Source: an uncultured Parabacteroides sp.
GTDB lineage: Bacteria > Bacteroidota > Bacteroidia > Bacteroidales > Tannerellaceae
Length of the DNA stretch: 33,367 nucleotides
Direction: 5' to 3'
Assembly: GCA_947036995.1 (NCBI GenBank)
Contig: CAMQTD010000009.1
Coordinates: 1-33,367 of the forward strand
The notes beneath the pieces were generated by a model, which was not told where the DNA came from, ran no database searches, and was given only the letters and a program-made list of their open reading frames with translations. Positions 25,829 to 33,342 of this stretch are shown in pieces. The position numbers and the translations under genes were made by a program. Numbering within the stretch: the stretch's first letter is position 1; the number at the start of each line of letters is the position of its first letter.

Positions 25829-25851
25829 CTATGGTTAAACTATAACCATAG
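25829..25851. repeat. Inverted repeat, 9-bp arms
   Basis: CTATGGTTA (25829-25837) and TAACCATAG (25843-25851) are exact complements with a 5-nt spacer. There is no T run, so it is more like an operator or stem-loop than a terminator. Confidence 0.6.
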
Positions 25852-25922
25852 CGTAATAAAGTACTAGCCTAAAATGTCGAGGCACGCTGTAAAAATAGCA
25901 TTACATAATAACTTATGTTGTG

Positions 25923-26006
25923 GCACATCTGGGTCTCAGCATACCTGACACCCGGGTCTCAAGGCGCTGACACCCGGGTGTAAACCCCTCTTCCACCCGG
26001 GTGTCA
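25923..26006. repeat. Array of four CCCGGG-centred near-palindromes spaced 22-23 bp
   Basis: Four 16-bp units fit the palindrome TGACACCC/GGGTGTCA. Unit 2 (25946-25961) and unit 3 (25968-25983) match 15 of 16 positions; unit 4 (25991-26006) matches 13 or more with a perfect right half; unit 1 (25923-25938) is degenerate on the left but matches 7 of 8 on the right. Centres are at 25930.5, 25953.5, 25975.5 and 25998.5. Spacers are 6-7 bp and differ. Units 3 and 4 also form a perfect 15-bp inverted repeat (25966-25980 with 25994-26008). The regular phase suggests a protein-binding array on one DNA face; an alternative is an extragenic palindromic repeat. The GC-rich composition stands out from the AT-rich surroundings. 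Confidence 0.75.
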
Positions 26007-26013
26007 GCAATAA

Positions 26014-26049
26014 TAGGACGGTACTTTTTTTATAAAAAGCACCGTCCTA
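26014..26049 (+). other. Strong stem-loop after the palindrome array
   Basis: TAGGACGGT (26014-26022) pairs with ACCGTCCTA (26041-26049); after one A-C mismatch the stem continues with C-G and five T-A pairs, closing on a loop near TTAT (26030-26033). Right of it is AATTGTTTTAT, only a weak T run. It may be a terminator or part of a small RNA; no promoter match was found beside it. Confidence 0.6.
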
Positions 26050-26155
26050 AATTGTTTTATATAAGTGTGTTATCACTAATTGAAAGCGTCGAAAAGTTGA
26101 AGATATAACGCTCGTTTTTTGCTATCTCTATCACCTTCAATATAAGAATAATAAA

Positions 26156-26199
26156 AGTGATAGAGGAGTGATAGAGAAGTGATAGTAAAGTGATAGAAA
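26156..26199 (+). repeat. 11-bp direct repeat array, AGTGATAG x4
   Basis: AGTGATAG occurs at 26156, 26167, 26178 and 26189, exactly 11 bp apart, with variable 3-bp tails (AGG, AGA, TAA, AAA). Read as 7-bp GTGATAG units with 4-bp A/G-rich spacers, this has the geometry of PhoB/OmpR-type boxes, where response regulator subunits bind head to tail, one per 11 bp. Two further copies (26253 and 26261, 8 bp apart) and an inverted copy, CTCTATCAC (26126-26134), flank it; the inverted copy can pair with 26157-26165. It lies about 370-410 bp upstream of the exporter ATPase. Simple replication slippage is an alternative. Confidence 0.75.
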
Positions 26200-26252
26200 A
26201 AATGTTAACGGAAATTTACATCTGTCTAGTAGTGAGTGGATTAAGGAAAAGT

Positions 26253-26268
26253 AGTGATAGAGTGATAG
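26253..26268 (+). repeat. Two further AGTGATAG copies
   Basis: AGTGATAG at 26253-26260 and 26261-26268, directly abutting (8-bp period), 57 bp after the last copy of the 11-bp array, followed by AGGAATTG. Confidence 0.7.
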
Positions 26269-26438
26269 AGGAATTGAAAAACACACACTAGGAGGGTTAC
26301 CACGCTGGACAAAAAAAGGGGGTATATTACGCTGTTTGCGATAGCATGAGATTAAAAATTAGAATCATTTTGTAGGGATTAATAAGTGTAGCACTGTTAT
26401 TATTAAAGATAAGTCTGTTAATTTAATGTAATTACAAG

Positions 26439-26457
26439 TACTATGTTATGCATAGTA
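26439..26457. repeat. Inverted repeat near the exporter operon
   Basis: TACTATG (26439-26445) and CATAGTA (26451-26457) with a 5-nt spacer, 110 bp before the ABC ATPase start. It could be an operator; no function is shown. Confidence 0.4.
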
Positions 26458-26566
26458 TCGTATTTTTTTATTCCTTTGTTTCGTAGAGCTACAGAGTGAG
26501 TTAAACAATTCTCCTAGCATACGAAATAAAAAAAGAAATAATCAAGTAAGAAAATTACGTAATACC

Positions 26567-27256
26567 ATGATTGAACTTAAAGGAATAAACAAAACATACT
26601 TCAACGGATCGCCATTGCATGTATTGAAGGGGATTGATTTGAATATTGAAAAAGGAGAAATGGTTTCCATCATGGGATCATCAGGATCGGGAAAATCTAC
26701 GCTACTGAATATATTGGGTATATTAGATACGTACGATACTGGTACATATACGCTAAACGGTCAGCTCATTAAAAACCTAAGCGAAAGCAAAGCTGCCGAA
26801 CTTCGTAATCAAATGATTGGATTTATCTTTCAATCGTTTAATCTTATAACATTTAAGAATGCTGTAGAAAATGTGGCGCTTCCGCTCTACTATCAAGGCG
26901 TAAGCCGCAAAAAGAGAAATGCAATGGCGCTCGAATACCTCGATATGGTAGGGCTTAAGGCTTGGGCAGAGCATATGCCAAACGAAATGAGTGGTGGACA
27001 GAAACAACGCGTAGCCATTGCCCGTGCACTGATTGCTAAACCACAAGTAATTCTTGCCGACGAACCTACTGGAGCATTAGACAGTTCGACAACCCTCGAA
27101 GTGATGGAGCTGCTTCGTAATGTGAACAAGGAGGGAATGACGATGGTTATTGTAACGCACGAAGAATCTGTAGCCAACGCAACAGATAAAATTATACGTG
27201 TTAAAGATGGATTAATAGAGTCAATAGAAAAAGGAGCTGGTTATGTTAGACTTTGA
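26567..27256 (+). CDS. ABC transporter ATP-binding protein (MacB/LolD class)
   Basis: 229-aa cytoplasmic ATPase of the MacB/LolD subfamily, which drives mechanotransmission rather than substrate passage through a channel. Walker A GSSGSGKST (37-45), Q-loop FQSFNLI (88-94), signature MSGGQ (141-145), Walker B VILADEPTGALD (161-172), H-loop His198. All catalytic residues are present. It overlaps the first permease by 14 bp, so the genes are translationally linked. The C-terminal sequence lacks the membrane domain of fused MacB; permeases are separate genes here. Confidence 0.95.
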   Translation: MIELKGINKTYFNGSPLHVLKGIDLNIEKGEMVSIMGSSGSGKSTLLNILGILDTYDTGTYTLNGQLIKNLSESKAAELRNQMIGFIFQSFNLITFKNAVENVALPLYYQGVSRKKRNAMALEYLDMVGLKAWAEHMPNEMSGGQKQRVAIARALIAKPQVILADEPTGALDSSTTLEVMELLRNVNKEGMTMVIVTHEESVANATDKIIRVKDGLIESIEKGAGYVRL

Positions 27257-28517
27257 TAACCTGCGTGAGATTTGGAGCACGATAAAAAAGAATAAGCTAC
27301 GTACATTCCTCACAGGATTTTCCGTATCATGGGGTATCTTTATGCTGATCTCGCTCCTTGGGGCTGGTAATGGATTGAGCAATGGAGTGATGTATAACTT
27401 CCGCGATTTGGCGGCTAACCGCATTCAGGTCTGGACACGATACACCTCAAAACCTTGGCAGGGAATGAAAGATCACCGGTATATCCAATTTACAAACGAT
27501 GATTATACGGCACTTACAAATGAACATCAAGAGGTCGACATGCGTTCTGCAACGATCTACCGCACAGATACACTGATCGCGAACAATAAGTTATTAACAA
27601 GTAGTCTTCGGGGTGTTTATCCAGATTTCTCTTCGATCAATTTTATTACGCAGAATAGTGGGATGGGAAGGTTTATCAACGACCTTGATATAAATGAAAA
27701 TAGAAAAGTGATTGTGCTTAGCCCTCGGATGAAAGAGGTGCTTTTTCAAGATCAGTCCGCTATTGGAAAGTATGTTCGTTGTGGAAAAACAATGTTTCAA
27801 GTTGTAGGTGTCTACCACGAGAAAACTCCCGGAAATAGTTCTCCTGCATATATCCCCCTCACTACAGCACAAAAACTGTTCAATCAAGGAGATCGTATAA
27901 GTTCGCTTACCTTTACTGTAAAAGGAGTTACTACCGAAGCGCAAAACGATGCCTTCGAAGATCGCTTTCGTGAACGTACTGCTCGCCGACATCAGTTTGA
28001 TCCTACAGATAAAAGTGCCATCGGTATATGGAATACAGGTAAAGAGATGCGTATGTTCGAAACAATGATTAATGGTATAACGCTTTTTATTTGGATTGTA
28101 GGTATCGGCACGCTGATGGCAGGTATTGTGGGTGTAAGTAATATTATGCTAATCACGGTAAAAGAGCGTACACGAGAATTTGGTATCCGTAAAGCTATTG
28201 GCGCTAAACCCAATGCTATACTGAAACTTGTAATCTTCGAATCAATCCTAATCACTGCTGTATTTGGGTATTTGGGAATGATATCGGCTGTAGGTCTGAC
28301 TGAGGGAATAAACTACGTGATGGAGATGAATATGGCTGGATCTCAAGCTGCAAATGATCCGATGAATAATCCAACGATATTTAAAAATCCAACAGTAGAT
28401 CTTAGTATTTCACTGATGGCAACGGCGCTAATCGTTGTTGCAGGTGTGCTTGCAGGTTATTTTCCGGCACGTAAAGCGGTAAAAGTATCTGCTATCGAAG
28501 CAATGAGAGCTGAATAA
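27243..28517 (+). CDS. ABC transporter permease, MacB-like (first of two)
   Basis: 424 aa: one N-terminal membrane segment (about 20-40), a large periplasmic MacB-type domain (about 50-265), then three membrane segments in an FtsX domain with LITVKERTREFGIRKAIGAKP and the C-terminal coupling sequence PARKAVKVSAIEAMRAE. This four-helix fold with a periplasmic domain is that of MacB and related type VII exporters. It shares only general similarity with the next permease, so the two probably form a heterodimer. Substrate is not predictable from sequence. Confidence 0.92.
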   Translation: MLDFDNLREIWSTIKKNKLRTFLTGFSVSWGIFMLISLLGAGNGLSNGVMYNFRDLAANRIQVWTRYTSKPWQGMKDHRYIQFTNDDYTALTNEHQEVDMRSATIYRTDTLIANNKLLTSSLRGVYPDFSSINFITQNSGMGRFINDLDINENRKVIVLSPRMKEVLFQDQSAIGKYVRCGKTMFQVVGVYHEKTPGNSSPAYIPLTTAQKLFNQGDRISSLTFTVKGVTTEAQNDAFEDRFRERTARRHQFDPTDKSAIGIWNTGKEMRMFETMINGITLFIWIVGIGTLMAGIVGVSNIMLITVKERTREFGIRKAIGAKPNAILKLVIFESILITAVFGYLGMISAVGLTEGINYVMEMNMAGSQAANDPMNNPTIFKNPTVDLSISLMATALIVVAGVLAGYFPARKAVKVSAIEAMRAE

Positions 28518-28540
28518 TAATACAAAGAAACAATTATAAT

Positions 28541-29806
28541 ATGTTTGATTCAGATAAATGGTTAGAGATATGGGTTACCATCACCCGCAATAAAACACGT
28601 AGCTTGCTTACTTGCTTTGGCGTATTCTGGGGCATCTTTATGCTGGTAATACTACTCGGTGCAGGTAATGGAATGAAGAATGCAATGTACCAAAGTATAA
28701 ATGGCTTTGCAACAAATACCGTGTTTTTCCAAGCAGACCGAACCAGTATGCCGTATCAAGGTTTCAATACAGGTAGGTCGTGGAATATGCGTAACCGTGA
28801 TATAGAGAGTATTCTAAAGAATGTAGGCGGTATCAAAGCCCTCTCTCCAATGATATGGGGAAGTGAGGGTGAGAAGAATATTGTTTACGAACAAGAATCG
28901 GGTTCTTTTAGTGTAAAAGGCGTTTTCCCACAATATTTTGATATCGAAGCACAAAAGCTGCATTATGGGAGATTGCTGAATGATATTGATCTGCACGAGA
29001 ATCGTAAAGTCTGTCTTATAGGAAGTCAAATAAACGAAGTTTTATTTAAAAACGAAGACCCTTCTGGTAAGTATATTCGTGTAAATGGACTATATTATCA
29101 AGTAATTGGTGTAGCTGAGCCTGTTGCTTCTGATATGAATATTGGTGGACGTAGTGAAGAAACAGTATACCTGCCCTTCAGTACAATGCAGCAAACCCTT
29201 AATCAAGGGGATATTCTTCATTTCTTAGCGATCAATGCGAAGCCAGCAACTAATCTTGATGAGATGATTGCAGCGGTGGAAGGAATATTAAAACGACAAA
29301 ATAAGATTGATCCAACAGATCCGCAAGCTGTCTCTGTTATGAATATAGCACAACAGTTTGGTATGTTCGAAATGCTTTTCTTAGGGATTGATACTCTTGT
29401 GTGGCTTGTAGGTTTGGGTACATTACTTGCTGGAATTATTGGCATTAGTAATATTATGATGGTTACCGTAAAAGAACGTACCAGAGAAATAGGCGTAAGA
29501 CGTGCTTTAGGTGCGAAGCCTTGGGATATTATCTCTCAAATTATAAGCGAAAGTTTAACCATTACAGCATTAGCAGGGTTGATTGGACTCTGTTTCGGCG
29601 TGCTCATGTTAGATGTTGCAGATCAAATACTGATTGCACAAGCAGCTCAATCAACAGAACGTGCTTCGATTCTGAATCCAAGTGTAGATATAAATACAGC
29701 AGTTATCGCAACAGTTGTACTCCTTGTTAGTGGCGTATTAGCCGGACTTATTCCTGCATGGCGAGCGATGCAGATTAAAGCCATTGATGCTATAAGGGAT
29801 GAATAG
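28541..29806 (+). CDS. ABC transporter permease, MacB-like (second of two)
   Basis: 421 aa with the same architecture as its upstream neighbour: N-terminal membrane segment (about 20-40, THLITCFGVFWGIFML-like region), periplasmic domain, and C-terminal FtsX domain with MVTVKERTREIGVRRALGAKP and the end PAWRAMQIKAIDAIRDE. Start lies 23 bp after the first permease. Both probably arose by duplication and now differ in the periplasmic part. Works with the ATPase, the adaptor and the TolC-like protein downstream. Confidence 0.92.
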   Translation: MFDSDKWLEIWVTITRNKTRSLLTCFGVFWGIFMLVILLGAGNGMKNAMYQSINGFATNTVFFQADRTSMPYQGFNTGRSWNMRNRDIESILKNVGGIKALSPMIWGSEGEKNIVYEQESGSFSVKGVFPQYFDIEAQKLHYGRLLNDIDLHENRKVCLIGSQINEVLFKNEDPSGKYIRVNGLYYQVIGVAEPVASDMNIGGRSEETVYLPFSTMQQTLNQGDILHFLAINAKPATNLDEMIAAVEGILKRQNKIDPTDPQAVSVMNIAQQFGMFEMLFLGIDTLVWLVGLGTLLAGIIGISNIMMVTVKERTREIGVRRALGAKPWDIISQIISESLTITALAGLIGLCFGVLMLDVADQILIAQAAQSTERASILNPSVDINTAVIATVVLLVSGVLAGLIPAWRAMQIKAIDAIRDE

Positions 29807-29866
29807 TATATAATTGATATCCAAGAAGAAGAAAAAATAGTAATAAAATAATAAATTCATATCGTT

Positions 29867-30988
29867 ATGAAGAATCGTTTAATAAGCAAGATATTGCGCA
29901 TTTGTTTAATCGTATCCATTTTAGGAGCAGTGGCAGGAACTTTCTACTTTTTGTGGAAAAAAGCACAACCAGTAGTCGTAGTTTACGAAACCGTTTCTCC
30001 TACAATTGGCAATGTAGAAACCAAAACAGTAGCCACAGGTAATGTAGAACCTCGCTACGAGGTGTTAATCAAACCTCAAATATCGGGTATCATCTCCGAA
30101 TTAACAAAAGAGGCAGGTGAGATGGTGAAAGCTGGCGAGATTATTGCTAAGGTTAAAGTAATCCCAGAGATGGTACAACTTAACAGTGCTGAGTCTCGTG
30201 TAACGATGGCGAAAATCTCTTTAGAACAGGTGAAAGAGGTATTCTCTCGCGATGAAAAACTTTTTAACAAGGGTGTTATTGCAGCAGAAGAGTTTCAACT
30301 ATCAAGAGCGAGTTACAAAAAAGCAAAAGAGGAGTTAAGCAATGCACAAAGTGCACTTGAAATTATACGTGATGGTATCTCTAAAAGCTCTAAAGCTGCT
30401 AGTACAACGCAGATACGAAGCACTATTACAGGTATGATACTTGATGTACCGATTAAAGTTGGTAACTCTGTGATTCAAAGTAACAACTTCAACGATGGAA
30501 CTACCATCGCATCGGTTGCTGATATGAATGATATGATTTTTAGAGGTAATGTGGACGAAACAGATATTGGTCGTATCAACGAGGGTATGCCTATCAAACT
30601 GACTATCGGAGCTATGGAAGGTCGCACATTTGATGCGCTATTGGAATATGTTTCTCCTAAAGGTGTAGAGAAGAGTGGAGCGATACAGTTTGAGATCAAA
30701 GCTGCTGTTACTATTCCTGAAAATGCTTTTATCCGTGCAGGGTATAGTGCAAATGCCGAAATTGTATTGAAGCAAGCAAAAGATGTACTAACTATTCCGG
30801 AGAGTTGCGTAACTTTCAAGGGCGATTCGGTATTTGTTGAGGTGCTGACACAAGAATCTCCAGAACAACTATTTGAGAAAAAGCCAGTAGAGATTGGTCT
30901 ATCCGATGGTATTCAAATAGAAATCAAAGGAGGAGTTACAGCCGAAGATAAGATCAAAGGTGCAGTAATTGATTCGTCTAAAAAATAA
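29867..30988 (+). CDS. Periplasmic adaptor subunit (MacA/HlyD type)
   Basis: 373 aa. A single membrane anchor (about 9-32), barrel-sandwich/lipoyl segment (GNVEPRYEVLIKPQISGIIS), an alpha-helical hairpin (about 95-170) for docking to the outer-membrane factor, a beta-barrel domain (GNVDETDIGRINEGMPIKLTIGA region) and a membrane-proximal domain ending with KIKGAVIDSSKK. It links the permeases to the TolC-like protein. It starts 60 bp after permease 2. Confidence 0.93.
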   Translation: MKNRLISKILRICLIVSILGAVAGTFYFLWKKAQPVVVVYETVSPTIGNVETKTVATGNVEPRYEVLIKPQISGIISELTKEAGEMVKAGEIIAKVKVIPEMVQLNSAESRVTMAKISLEQVKEVFSRDEKLFNKGVIAAEEFQLSRASYKKAKEELSNAQSALEIIRDGISKSSKAASTTQIRSTITGMILDVPIKVGNSVIQSNNFNDGTTIASVADMNDMIFRGNVDETDIGRINEGMPIKLTIGAMEGRTFDALLEYVSPKGVEKSGAIQFEIKAAVTIPENAFIRAGYSANAEIVLKQAKDVLTIPESCVTFKGDSVFVEVLTQESPEQLFEKKPVEIGLSDGIQIEIKGGVTAEDKIKGAVIDSSKK

Positions 30989-30994
30989 TCCATT

Positions 30995-32344
30995 ATGATA
31001 AAACTATATATACCATTATTTGCTCTTTGTTGTGGTTTGCAGCTACAAGCACAGACTGTTAAAGCACCTTGGACACTCGAACAGTGTATCAATCACGCAT
31101 TAGAACATAACATTGAGCTGAAACAAAAAGTGCAAGAAGAGGAGCGCAGAAAGGTAGACTTACATACCAACAAGCATAGTTGGTTGCCCGATATGAATGC
31201 TAGCGTAGGTCAAAACTTTGATTTTGGAAGATCACCCTCTAAATCAGGTGTGATTGTAGACCAAAACTCTGCCAACAGCTCCGCAGGTGTACAAATATCT
31301 ATGCCTATATTTGACGGACTTAAAACACCTAATAGTATTGCCGCAAGTAAACTAGATTTAAAGGCTGCAACCGCTTCACTCGAAAAAGTAAAAGAGGATC
31401 TTGCAATCAATATCACTTCGTACTATATTCAGGTACTTTACAACAAAGAGTTGCTTAAAATAGCAGACCTACAATACAGCTTATCAAATAAACAGATAAA
31501 GCAAACTGAAGCGCTTGTTGATGCTGGCAAAGTACCTTTGGCTCAACTGTACGATATTAAAGCGCAGTTGGCAAAGCATGAAGTTTCGGTTGCTGAAGCA
31601 CAAAATAGCCTCAGTCTGTCGCTTCTTGATTTGGCTCAGAGCTTAGAGTTAGAAAATGAAAGCGAAACAATTGATGTTGTTGTACCTGCTACGCATGATA
31701 ATATAGAGAAGTATATAAGCAGTATTATTCCAGCAGATCAAATATTTGCGAATGCCATCACCTTTAAACCTCAGGTTAAAGAGCAAGAGTTTTTACTCGA
31801 AAGCCAAAAGAAAAGACTTAAAATAGCGCAAGCTGGATTTTATCCAAAGTTAGATCTAGGGGCTAGTTATAGTAATGGTTACTACCACTATTCGGGAAAT
31901 GAGGATGCGAGTACTAATATTGCTTTTAGTGATCAGTTGAAAAACAACGCACGTAAAACAATTGGATTCACGCTTTCTATTCCGATATTTAACCGCTTCC
32001 AAGTAAGAAACAGTGTGAAGCATGCACGTATCAATATTCAGTCTCAACAACTGATGGTAGACAACAGTAAGAAGATTCTTTATAAGGAGATTCAGCAAGC
32101 GTATTACAATGCAACAGCATCACTTAAAAAATACGATGCATCTGATAAATCTGTTTTAGCAAGTAAAGAGGCATTTAGCTATGCCGAAGAGCGCTATGCT
32201 GCTGGAAAAAGCTCTGCTTTTGATTTTTCACAAGCACAAACACAGTATATGCAAAGTCTTTCTGAGCAGACACAAGCAAAGTTTGATTATATCTTCAGAA
32301 CAAAGATATTAGATTTTTATAATGGTACGCCTATTACGTTGTAA
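30995..32344 (+). CDS. TolC-like outer-membrane efflux protein
   Basis: 449 aa with a signal peptide (about 1-19, cut after LQLQA) and two OEP repeats (about 25-220 and 240-445), each a beta-strand pair plus long helices; WTLEQCINHALEHN and NPxx-type ends such as FYPKLDLGASYSNGY are typical of the family. It forms the trimeric exit duct of the tripartite exporter. It starts 6 bp after the adaptor and closes the operon, which is followed by a terminator. The last residues resemble the family and show no C-terminal sorting domain. Confidence 0.93.
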   Translation: MIKLYIPLFALCCGLQLQAQTVKAPWTLEQCINHALEHNIELKQKVQEEERRKVDLHTNKHSWLPDMNASVGQNFDFGRSPSKSGVIVDQNSANSSAGVQISMPIFDGLKTPNSIAASKLDLKAATASLEKVKEDLAINITSYYIQVLYNKELLKIADLQYSLSNKQIKQTEALVDAGKVPLAQLYDIKAQLAKHEVSVAEAQNSLSLSLLDLAQSLELENESETIDVVVPATHDNIEKYISSIIPADQIFANAITFKPQVKEQEFLLESQKKRLKIAQAGFYPKLDLGASYSNGYYHYSGNEDASTNIAFSDQLKNNARKTIGFTLSIPIFNRFQVRNSVKHARINIQSQQLMVDNSKKILYKEIQQAYYNATASLKKYDASDKSVLASKEAFSYAEERYAAGKSSAFDFSQAQTQYMQSLSEQTQAKFDYIFRTKILDFYNGTPITL

Positions 32345-32370
32345 TACGTGTTTATTGAATTGAGTGAAAT

Positions 32371-32414
32371 AGCAAGCGTTTGTATCTTTAAGGTATAAAC
32401 GCTTGCTGCTTTTT
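32371..32414. terminator. Bidirectional terminator between exporter operon and DMT transporter
   Basis: AGCAAGCGTTT (32371-32381) pairs with AAACGCTTGCT (32397-32407), extended inward to a 16-bp stem with loop TTTAA. The right side ends in GCTTTTTA. It sits 26 bp after the outer-membrane factor's stop and 5 bp past the stop codon of the convergent DMT gene, so it can serve both. Confidence 0.8.
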
Positions 32415-33342
32415 AATTACGACCTTTTCTTTTAGGGGTGTATTGCAGTACTATAATTGCTGCAGAGATAATAAGTATACCTACAATTTCTTGCCATCGC
32501 GGTTCTTCATCTTTAAGCATAATCCAACTTAATATTGATCCAACGATTGGGATGATAAACTTCCAAATGTTTAATTCTGAAACTTTAACGCCATCTTGCT
32601 CTAACAGATAGTACCATATTGAAAAGCCTGCAGCTGGAATAATAGCCAGCCATATGAGTGCAAAATAGAACTCAACGGGAGGGGCATCTAATGTTATGGG
32701 TTCAAAAATAAATGCTGTAATAAGTAACATAATACCACCAGAGAAATTTGCAAACGAGGTGAGTGCTATGGGTGATACTTTAAGGTGCTGCTGCTTTTTG
32801 ACGATGATATTTGTACTAGCACCAATAATATTGCTAATAATAAGTAGTGCAATACCATAGTAGAAGTCGTTCGATATTGCAGAGATTCCCTCTTTGTTGA
32901 GTGCAATAAATATAATACCTGAAAATCCAAGTATGCTAGAGATGATCTTTTTTGTTGTAAACTTATCATCTTGCATGCTGAAATGTGCCAGTATTGCTAT
33001 AAAGATAGGTCCAGCTCCAACTATAATAGCAGCAACTGCTCCAGGAACTTTATTAAGTCCGACAAAAAATATTCCATATTGTAGAAATGTTTGGATAAAA
33101 CCAAACAGCAGCATATATTTCCAGTGTTTAAATAGTGATCTAAAGGAGGGTTTACCCATCAATAAAACAGGGAGTAGTAGTAGTCCAGCTAATGTGAACC
33201 GAAGTCCTGAAAGCATGATTGGCGAGCAGTATTGAAATCCTATTTTTGCACCAGCAAATGCCGAACCCCAAAGTGTGCAGCAGATGATGATAAGGAAAAA
33301 GTAAAGAGGGGTGTTTACGATGCTTTTATTTGTATGTATCAT
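32413..33342 (-). CDS. EamA/DMT-family transporter
   Basis: 309-aa integral membrane protein with about ten membrane segments in two EamA repeats (about 15-145 and 160-300). Family marks: the N-terminal LYFFLIIICCTLWGSAFAGAK, GLRFTLAGLLLLPVLL, the FALIWLAIIPAAGFSIWYYLL stretch of the second half, and the ending IVGILIISAAIIVLQ. Such proteins export metabolites or take up small molecules; the substrate cannot be read from sequence. Basic C-terminus KRKGRN. It is convergent with the exporter operon. Its promoter would lie past the right window edge. Confidence 0.88.
   Translation of the reverse strand: MIHTNKSIVNTPLYFFLIIICCTLWGSAFAGAKIGFQYCSPIMLSGLRFTLAGLLLLPVLLMGKPSFRSLFKHWKYMLLFGFIQTFLQYGIFFVGLNKVPGAVAAIIVGAGPIFIAILAHFSMQDDKFTTKKIISSILGFSGIIFIALNKEGISAISNDFYYGIALLIISNIIGASTNIIVKKQQHLKVSPIALTSFANFSGGIMLLITAFIFEPITLDAPPVEFYFALIWLAIIPAAGFSIWYYLLEQDGVKVSELNIWKFIIPIVGSILSWIMLKDEEPRWQEIVGILIISAAIIVLQYTPKRKGRN

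Larger units (their letters stand above)
25684..26566. other. Gene-free gap with ordered repeat arrays
   Basis: 883 bp between the tRNA-Phe terminator and the exporter operon, in a window where genes are otherwise usually less than 250 bp apart. No coding frame of gene-like length or composition was found on either strand. It holds a 12-bp tandem duplication (25724-25747), several hairpins (25829-25851, 26014-26049, 26439-26457), four CCCGGG-centred palindromes (25923-26006), and an 11-bp direct repeat array (26156-26199) with two extra copies at 26253-26268. No integrase, transposase or duplicated tRNA end is seen. Confidence 0.85.

Noticed and set aside
25923-26006. CRISPR array
   Set aside because: The repeat units are 16-bp palindromes with spacers of only 6-7 bp, and there are no cas genes. 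CRISPR repeats and spacers are longer, about 25-40 bp each.
25570-26566. Integrative element inserted at tRNA-Phe
   Set aside because: No integrase, no cargo genes, and no copy of the tRNA 3' end was found further right. The gap is too short for an element; at most a scar.
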